IMG/VR virus record: IMGVR_UViG_3300042869_001172
Coordinates: 113,649 to 177,648 of that record
Length of the DNA stretch: 64,000 bases
Direction: 5' to 3' (one strand)
Origin: a virus
The notes below the pieces were generated by a model. The model made no database searches. It was not told where the DNA came from and worked only from the letters and a program-made list of their open reading frames with translations. A program made the position numbers and the translations under genes. Of the stretch, positions 60,409 to 64,000 are shown piece by piece; positions within the stretch are counted from its first letter, which is position 1, and each line of letters opens with the position of its first letter.

Positions 60409-60831
60409 ATGGAAATTACAAGGTATGCTGGTGTTTTAGTAAAATGTGGTGATAAAGTTTTACTATGTAAGAGAAACGCCAAAGGATTATATCCCGGAAT
60501 GTGGTCATTACCCGGAGGTCATCTTGAAGATGGGGAGACAACAATGGATTGTGCAAAAAGAGAACATTTCGAAGAAACGGATATTGATATTGACGATTAC
60601 GATTTAACCTTTATCGGTGTTGTACCAAGGACAAATCGTGACGGTACGAAAATCAGGGGTATAATGTATGTTTATCAATTGGATACTGATAAAGAATTAA
60701 AGCCTGATTTTGATAATGCTATGTCAGGTGATGAACATAGCAATTGGGAATACTTCACACTCAATCAAATCAAACCGGAACAGACCGGAGTGAACTTACA
60801 CAAACTTATTTCGATAGTAATGAAAAAATAA
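60409..60831 (+). CDS. Nudix hydrolase
   Basis: A 140-residue protein with the Nudix box G-G-H-L-E-D-G-E ... R-E-H-F-E-E-T near residues 38-58. Family members hydrolyse nucleoside diphosphate derivatives, for example dNTP damage products, ADP-ribose or capped RNA ends. ATG 60409 is chosen, as the upstream extension overlaps the divergent gene. Substrate not readable. Confidence 0.8.
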   Translation: MEITRYAGVLVKCGDKVLLCKRNAKGLYPGMWSLPGGHLEDGETTMDCAKREHFEETDIDIDDYDLTFIGVVPRTNRDGTKIRGIMYVYQLDTDKELKPDFDNAMSGDEHSNWEYFTLNQIKPEQTGVNLHKLISIVMKK

Positions 60832-60842
60832 TTCATTTTTTA

Positions 60843-60873
60843 TTTGGAGGTACCAAAATTAATAGTATCTTTG
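60843..60873 (+). promoter_or_regulatory. host-type promoter
   Basis: TTTG at 60843-60846, 19-nt spacer, then TATCTTTG at 60866-60873. It places the start of the next gene at ATG 60895 rather than at the TTG in its -33 region. Confidence 0.7.
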
Positions 60874-60894
60874 TACTCACAAAACGATAAAGAT

Positions 60895-61149
60895 ATGGCT
60901 AAAGAGAAATTGTATAGAAGTGTTAACGGAGAGTATTTGTACTTATTCAATTGGATAGGTGGAGGATTTAATGATGTGTGGGCTTCAAGTAAAAGGGAGG
61001 CTTATGCTAAGGTGATGAGAGAAAGAAGAGAAAGTGCGAAGAAATATCCAACACATGTTAAGTTGACTCCGGACTACAATTCAATGAGGAAATGTACCTA
61101 CACTGAGTATCAAGCGCAAAACCGAATGGGATGGATGATGTCAATGTAA
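60895..61149 (+). CDS. hypothetical basic protein
   Basis: An 84-residue protein starting M-A-K-E-K-L-Y-R-S-V. Basic helical middle (R-E-A-Y-A-K-V-M-R-E-R-R). The start is set by the promoter. Overlaps the next gene by 19 nt. Confidence 0.55.
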   Translation: MAKEKLYRSVNGEYLYLFNWIGGGFNDVWASSKREAYAKVMRERRESAKKYPTHVKLTPDYNSMRKCTYTEYQAQNRMGWMMSM

Positions 61150-61598
61150 ATGAGTTAAGTGGGCAAGGTCCTATAACGGCTTACAATAAATTCTTTAATG
61201 GTAAGATATACGACGGATACAAAAATGTAAATGGACTTCCCTTTATAGTTTCTTTCCGGGTGAGAACAATAACATTAGATTATGGCGGTGGATATCGAAT
61301 TCGGTGTGATATATTATCTTTACAGTATGATGGTGAGAATAAGATTAACACTTCTAAAATGAATCTTTTACAGTCCTACATTAAGAGAGAACTGAAGAGT
61401 GATTTGAATTTGTGTTCGATAGATAATGAAGATATTGTTATATCAAACCGAAATAAGTTTGAATATGAACTTCCTAACAAAAATATTTTACTTGGAGGTG
61501 ATTATAGTCTTTATGAGAAAAGTATTAGTAAGTATTCTTATACTTCACCTAAAGATGAGATTAGTAGACTAACAGGTTACAAATTAAAAATTTATTAA
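61131..61598 (+). CDS. hypothetical protein
   Basis: A 155-residue beta-rich protein (I-V-S-F-R-V-R-T-I-T-L-D-Y-G-G-G-Y-R-I). No motif. Its start lies inside the previous gene, so coupled. Confidence 0.5.
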   Translation: MDDVNVNELSGQGPITAYNKFFNGKIYDGYKNVNGLPFIVSFRVRTITLDYGGGYRIRCDILSLQYDGENKINTSKMNLLQSYIKRELKSDLNLCSIDNEDIVISNRNKFEYELPNKNILLGGDYSLYEKSISKYSYTSPKDEISRLTGYKLKIY

Positions 61599-61601
61599 GA
61601 T

Positions 61602-61703
61602 ATGACGGAATTAGGGGACGCATTCTTTACGGGAGTTATTGTGGGAATTGTTTTAGGAGTTGTGTTAATGGTTGGATTAGTGTCCAATAATAAAGAGAAA
61701 TAA
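61602..61703 (+). CDS. tiny single-span membrane protein
   Basis: A 33-residue ORF: M-T-E-L-G-D-A-F-F-T, then a Gly/Val/Leu helix and a polar end. It starts 3 nt after the previous stop. Small phage membrane peptides like this are common, and function is not known. Confidence 0.45.
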   Translation: MTELGDAFFTGVIVGIVLGVVLMVGLVSNNKEK

Positions 61704-61854
61704 AAACTACTTGAGTAAGTGGGAGTGGTCAATCAACAACCCAAAGAAGTTTCAGGTAAAACTATATATAAACGGGATGGCTGCGCCCATATAGGTAATA
61801 AGGAAGTTAATGGTTTTTAGGGGGATTGGACTAGTTTTTAACATTAACGAAAAT
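61704..61854. other. non-coding stretch before the first tRNA-like element
   Basis: No supported gene. A short frame from TTG 61711 (27 codons, S-K-W-E-W-S-I-N-N-P) reads protein-like but is too short to call. A GGG-CCC hairpin near 61777-61790 is weak. Confidence 0.3.
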
Positions 61855-61947
61855 AGTCAGGTTGGATACAAGGTCGGTTCGAGTCCGATGGAAGGTTATG
61901 GATGACGGGTAGCTCCCTGTAGAGAGGTTCGATTCCTCTCCTGACTA
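61855..61947 (+). ncRNA. tRNA-like element 1 (93 nt)
   Basis: Acceptor AGTCAGG (61855-61861) pairs with CCTGACT (61940-61946) plus a discriminator A. The T arm AGAGG-TTCGATT-CCTCT is canonical. A variable-arm-like hairpin (ACGGG/CCCTGT) precedes it. The D and anticodon regions do not fold canonically and contain a second T-loop-like hairpin (CGG-TTCGAGT-CCG at 61875-61887). No anticodon can be assigned. Confidence 0.45.
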
Positions 61948-61962
61948 CAAAGATTAAATTAA

Positions 61963-62244
61963 ATGGAATTACCAACGGATTACACAAAACTAGCGCCTAA
62001 ACAAAGAAGAGAGGTTAGGATACAATACATAAAGGAACAGAACAATCTGTGTATGTATTGCGGGGAGACTTTAGATGAGGTTGCACCCAATAGAATAACA
62101 GGTAAACCGATTAATTGGAAGTTGTTCCCGGAGGGATTTTTACAACATCCGATACATCTTCAACATTGTCATAAAACAAATATGACCGAAGGTGCGGTAC
62201 ACGCTTATTGTAATGCTGTTTTATGGCAATATGAGGGAAGATAA
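61963..62244 (+). CDS. HNH endonuclease (endonuclease VII-like)
   Basis: A 93-residue protein. C-M-Y-C-G near residues 28-32, then H-L-Q-H-C-H near 67-72, then V-H-A-Y-C-N-A near 81-87 fit the HNH/endonuclease VII plan with a structural zinc. It is shorter than T4 gp49 (157 residues) and lacks its dimerisation part. It lies within the tRNA-like cluster, which suggests a mobile or processing role, or a second resolvase. Confidence 0.6.
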   Translation: MELPTDYTKLAPKQRREVRIQYIKEQNNLCMYCGETLDEVAPNRITGKPINWKLFPEGFLQHPIHLQHCHKTNMTEGAVHAYCNAVLWQYEGR

Positions 62245-62262
62245 AAAAAAACAAGAATTTAG

Positions 62263-62291
62263 TTGTTATATTAAAAAAAGTATTATCTTTG
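62263..62291 (+). promoter_or_regulatory. host-type promoter
   Basis: TTG at 62263-62265, 18-nt spacer, then TATCTTTG at 62284-62291. Reads into 62316. Confidence 0.6.
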
Positions 62292-62315
62292 TGCCATAAA
62301 AATAAATAAAAAATT

Positions 62316-62831
62316 ATGATTTCAGAAGAACAATTTTTGTTAGGTTTGATGATTACATTATCAATTGGTTTAGTGGTTTTATTCAAAAAGTTAGATACAG
62401 ATGATGAATTTCCATCATTCTTACGTTGGTCTTGTGCGATTGTTAGTTCATTGTTATTAATAATTGCCATCTTCCCGATTGTTAGATGGATTGATTCTGA
62501 TAGTACTGAGTATTACTCACGTAGAGTTAACATCCAATCAATTAAGAATAGTGATGAGGTTGGAGGACATTTTATGTTGGGTTGTGGTAATATAGAACAG
62601 ACAGAGTATTACTACTACTATTACAAATCAGTGGAAGGTTATGTTAGAGGTAAGAAACCGGTTGATGAGACTTTTATTGTTGAAACAACAAATGATAAAC
62701 CACACGTTGAGGTTAAGATAACTCATTATGAATCAAAGTCGGGGTTATTTAGATATTTGGATGTGGAAAATAGTAAATATAAAATAATTGTACCCAAAGG
62801 TACTGTTGTTAATAGATTTGAGGTATACTAA
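62316..62831 (+). CDS. membrane protein
   Basis: A 171-residue protein with two hydrophobic helices near residues 6-24 and 36-56, and a C-terminal soluble domain with a Tyr run (Y-Y-Y-Y-Y-Y near 93-98). Function unknown. The next element is a tRNA-like gene 9 nt downstream, perhaps co-transcribed. Confidence 0.55.
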   Translation: MISEEQFLLGLMITLSIGLVVLFKKLDTDDEFPSFLRWSCAIVSSLLLIIAIFPIVRWIDSDSTEYYSRRVNIQSIKNSDEVGGHFMLGCGNIEQTEYYYYYYKSVEGYVRGKKPVDETFIVETTNDKPHVEVKITHYESKSGLFRYLDVENSKYKIIVPKGTVVNRFEVY

Positions 62832-62839
62832 ACTCAGAT

Positions 62840-62914
62840 AGTCATGATTATAAGGTCGAGCTCTTTTAGAGTGGATGGGACTTATGTCTGTGGGTTCGAG
62901 TCCCACCATGACTA
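62840..62914 (+). ncRNA. tRNA-like element 2 (75 nt)
   Basis: Acceptor AGTCATG (62840-62846) with CATGACT and discriminator A at 62914. T arm GTGGG-TTCGAGT-CCCAC is perfect. Length is tRNA-like, but the core folds best as one long stem (ATAAG-TC with GA-CTTAT) over a CTC-GAG hairpin, not as D and anticodon arms. No anticodon can be assigned. Confidence 0.45.
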
Positions 62915-62979
62915 CAAGGGGTGTTGGTAGCTCCTGACGGGTTTAGACGTGTAACTTTCCCTCCAACAACCAACCTTGT
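62914..62979 (+). ncRNA. long hairpin following tRNA-like element 2
   Basis: ACAAGG (62914-62919) pairs with CCTTGT (62974-62979), and TGTTGG (62922-62927) with CCAACA (62963-62968). The loop holds a G-G-T-A-G-C-T-C stretch like a tRNA D arm. Possibly a tRNA remnant or a processing signal. Confidence 0.35.
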
Positions 62980-63050
62980 AATTATTTACACGCAATTGGA
63001 TTAATATAGAAACAACTCTTCGTAAGGTTATCAGATTAAACGTTACAAAC

Positions 63051-63194
63051 AGTCAGGTGGCGGAAAGCTTATAATGTGAGAAATCCTGTTATAACGAGGT
63101 AGACGCTCACAGGTTGGTATTGTAAAAGAGGGTTTAACCTCCATCTCCACGTTTTAGTGGTTATACCTTACAGGTTCGAGTCCTGTCCTGACTA
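63051..63194 (+). ncRNA. tRNA-like element 3 (144 nt, expanded core)
   Basis: Acceptor AGTCAGG (63051-63057) and CCTGACT (63187-63193) with A. T arm ACAGG-TTCGAGT-CCTGT is identical to element 4. The D arm starts TG-GCGG-AA and resumes GGTAGACGC after about 30 extra nt, in part flanked by TTATAA direct repeats. A GAGG-GTTTAAC-CTCC hairpin and a CCAC-GTGG hairpin could be anticodon and variable arms. An extra insertion precedes the former. Class II (Leu-like) ancestry is likely. Confidence 0.45.
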
Positions 63195-63208
63195 CTAAAC
63201 AAAACAAT

Positions 63209-63445
63209 ATGCCACACACAGAAACATTTTTTGTATCGACAAAGAGTAATAAAGTTAAACCTGTTAATGAAAACCCAACTTCATACTTTAATCCCGATTC
63301 GAAAAGTAAAAATTTAGGAAAAGCGAAGTATATTATTGAGGTATTTGGTTATAATCATCAAAAAGTTGCTGAGGAAATCCGTGATGTTATTGATGAAAAA
63401 CGATTAAGTGATAAATTATTTCGTATAAGAGTAGAAACAAGATAA
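63209..63445 (+). CDS. hypothetical protein
   Basis: A 78-residue protein (M-P-H-T-E-T-F-F-V-S-T-K), with a basic loop and an alpha/beta C-terminus (K-Y-I-I-E-V-F-G-Y). It lies between tRNA-like elements 3 and 4. No known family. Confidence 0.45.
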   Translation: MPHTETFFVSTKSNKVKPVNENPTSYFNPDSKSKNLGKAKYIIEVFGYNHQKVAEEIRDVIDEKRLSDKLFRIRVETR

Positions 63446-63450
63446 ACAAT

Positions 63451-63537
63451 AGTCAGGTGGCGGAATTGGAGAGACGCAACTCTATTAAGGAGTGGAGATG
63501 AAATAAACTCATACAGGTTCGAGTCCTGTCCTGACTA
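63451..63537 (+). tRNA. class II tRNA, probably tRNA-Leu (UAA)
   Basis: Acceptor AGTCAGG with CCTGACT and discriminator A. The D arm GCGG-AATTGGAGAGA-CGC is Leu-like. The variable arm ATGA-AATAAAC-TCAT and T arm ACAGG-TTCGAGT-CCTGT are good. Counting from the D arm gives loop ATTAAGG and anticodon TAA (Leu), but that stem has two mismatches. The stronger stem ACTC/GAGT shifts the loop and loses U33. Identity is therefore tentative. Confidence 0.55.
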
Positions 63538-63589
63538 CGAATTAAAAAAAAAAATAACAAAGGTATTGACTTTTGGTGATGTTATGAGA

Positions 63590-63618
63590 TATTTATTATC
63601 TCACGGTTCGAGAGAACC
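63590..63618 (+). other. T-loop-like hairpin region
   Basis: A TATTTAT within GAGATA/TATCTC is followed by the perfect hairpin GGTTC-GAGA-GAACC. Flanking TTTTGGT and ACCAAAA can pair. It may be another tRNA relic. Confidence 0.3.
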
Positions 63619-63648
63619 AAAACACCCCAACAAAAGTTTCATAAAAAA

Positions 63649-63680
63649 TTTGATAGTAACAAAACTATTACTTACCTTTG
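63649..63680 (+). promoter_or_regulatory. host-type promoter without an ORF
   Basis: TTTG at 63649-63652, 20-nt spacer, then TACCTTTG at 63673-63680. A terminator follows within 60 nt and no ORF lies between. Confidence 0.6.
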
Positions 63681-63685
63681 TGAAA

Positions 63686-63740
63686 CATATATCCCACAGA
63701 TGTATGTTCGAGAGAATTTATGTATGTGGGTTTTTTTTTT
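63686..63740 (+). ncRNA. possible small RNA of about 50 nt
   Basis: The expected transcript from the promoter at 63649-63680 starts near 63686. It carries the repeated TTCGAGAGAA element and ends at the hairpin CCCACA/TGTGGG plus ten T. Confidence 0.4.
63693..63740 (+). terminator. intrinsic terminator
   Basis: CCCACA at 63693-63698 pairs with TGTGGG at 63725-63730, and ten T follow. The 26-nt loop is unusually long. Confidence 0.6.
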
Positions 63741-63759
63741 GAAAAAAGTTTGATTGGTG

Positions 63760-63790
63760 TTTGGATATTAAAAATAAAGTATTATCTTTG
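63760..63790 (+). promoter_or_regulatory. host-type promoter
   Basis: TTTG at 63760-63763, 19-nt spacer, then TATCTTTG at 63783-63790. Reads into 63813. Confidence 0.65.
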
Positions 63791-63812
63791 TACTCGAATT
63801 AAAACAAAAAAC

Positions 63813-64000
63813 ATGAAAGACATATTATTGGTAATTGTATTGAGATTATTCTTTTTCACTGTAATAGTATCTTTAGTAAGTTGTAGTCCTGACTATATTC
63901 CATCATCTGATGAGGTACAACACACCATTCATATATCAAATGAAGGTAAACCTTTTGAGTATTGGTTGAATAAAGTTCACTACGATAGTGAGGGACAAGA
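63813..64000 (+). CDS. putative lipoprotein, 3' partial
   Basis: The frame is open to the window edge (62 codons visible). It begins M-K-D-I-L-L-V-I-V-L-R-L with a hydrophobic signal and a lipobox-like L-V-S-C at residues 21-24, followed by polar residues. A phage lipoprotein may act in superinfection exclusion or lysis. Served by the host-type promoter 22 nt upstream. Confidence 0.55.
   Translation, partial: MKDILLVIVLRLFFFTVIVSLVSCSPDYIPSSDEVQHTIHISNEGKPFEYWLNKVHYDSEGQ

Noticed and set aside
61862-61930. Permuted tRNA gene with the T arm before the D arm
   Set aside because: A T-loop-like hairpin is followed by a D-arm-like G-G-G-T-A-G-C-T-C, but no complementary acceptor halves were found.
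63051-63537. Genome-wide stop-codon reassignment based on a TTA-like anticodon
   Set aside because: Genes throughout end in TAA, TAG and TGA without in-frame stops, so the standard code is used. The TTA reading depends on an uncertain fold.

Overview
This is an AT-rich, gene-dense segment of a large tailed bacteriophage, most likely a T4-like myovirus of the giant kind known mainly from environmental sequence. Its host is probably a Bacteroidota (Flavobacteriia-type) bacterium. The phage assignment rests on tail and adhesin genes, gp46/gp47-type recombination nucleases, a primase, a RuvC-like resolvase, a lysis region, homing endonucleases and phage-typical small genes in tightly overlapping operons. 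The host inference rests on SprB-type adhesin repeats, a signal peptide ending in SFSQ, a bacteroidete Hc1 histone-like protein, a sigma factor close in sequence to bacteroidete RpoD, and several promoters of the form TTTG-N19/21-TAnnTTTG. All three stop codons end genes, so the standard bacterial code applies. No terminase, portal, major capsid protein or DNA polymerase lies in the window.

Layout. Positions 1-19300 hold the virion adhesin and tail region: SprB-repeat proteins, proteins with long Pro/Thr linkers, a 1219-residue cysteine-rich beta-roll fibre, and two baseplate or tail proteins. A sulfotransferase and a GT9-type glycosyltransferase sit among them. Positions 19300-35020 hold DNA metabolism: HNH homing enzymes, RuvC-like resolvase, primase, RecB-like nuclease, gp47 and gp46, a probable single-chain type IIG restriction-modification enzyme, and a sigma factor. 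Positions 35090-38000 look like a lysis region (membrane proteins, amidase, spanin-like pair). Positions 38000-47500 hold candidate head-associated proteins, an H1-like protein, DnaJ, a LAGLIDADG cassette and a Dam-type methyltransferase. Positions 47500-61700 hold a PcfJ-like protein, GIY-YIG nuclease, thioredoxin and glutaredoxin, two minus-strand blocks, a kinase plus nucleotidyltransferase pair, another methyltransferase, LysM, DUF192 and Nudix proteins. Positions 61700-63750 hold an unusual cluster of tRNA-like elements, an HNH nuclease and a possible small RNA.

Two promoter classes can be read by eye. The first resembles the host housekeeping promoter (TTTG ... TAnnTTTG). It precedes replication or accessory genes at about 20755, 33686, 47536, 60895, 62316 and 63813. 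The second is an ATATTTAT box placed 4-5 or 14-18 nt before start codons on both strands. It precedes structural genes, homing-endonuclease cassettes, and a group of proteins whose N-termini resemble T4 capsid-targeting peptides. I infer that this box is the late promoter, possibly read by the phage sigma factor at 34223.

The least described material is: (i) two ribbon-helix-helix plus homing-endonuclease cassettes from different nuclease families with the same 17-nt gene overlap; (ii) a family of proteins sharing a G-T-(R/K)-W-C-T-(A/S) motif, two of which carry a capsid-targeting-like N-terminus behind a late-type box; and (iii) tRNA-like elements with conserved acceptor and T arms but non-canonical cores.
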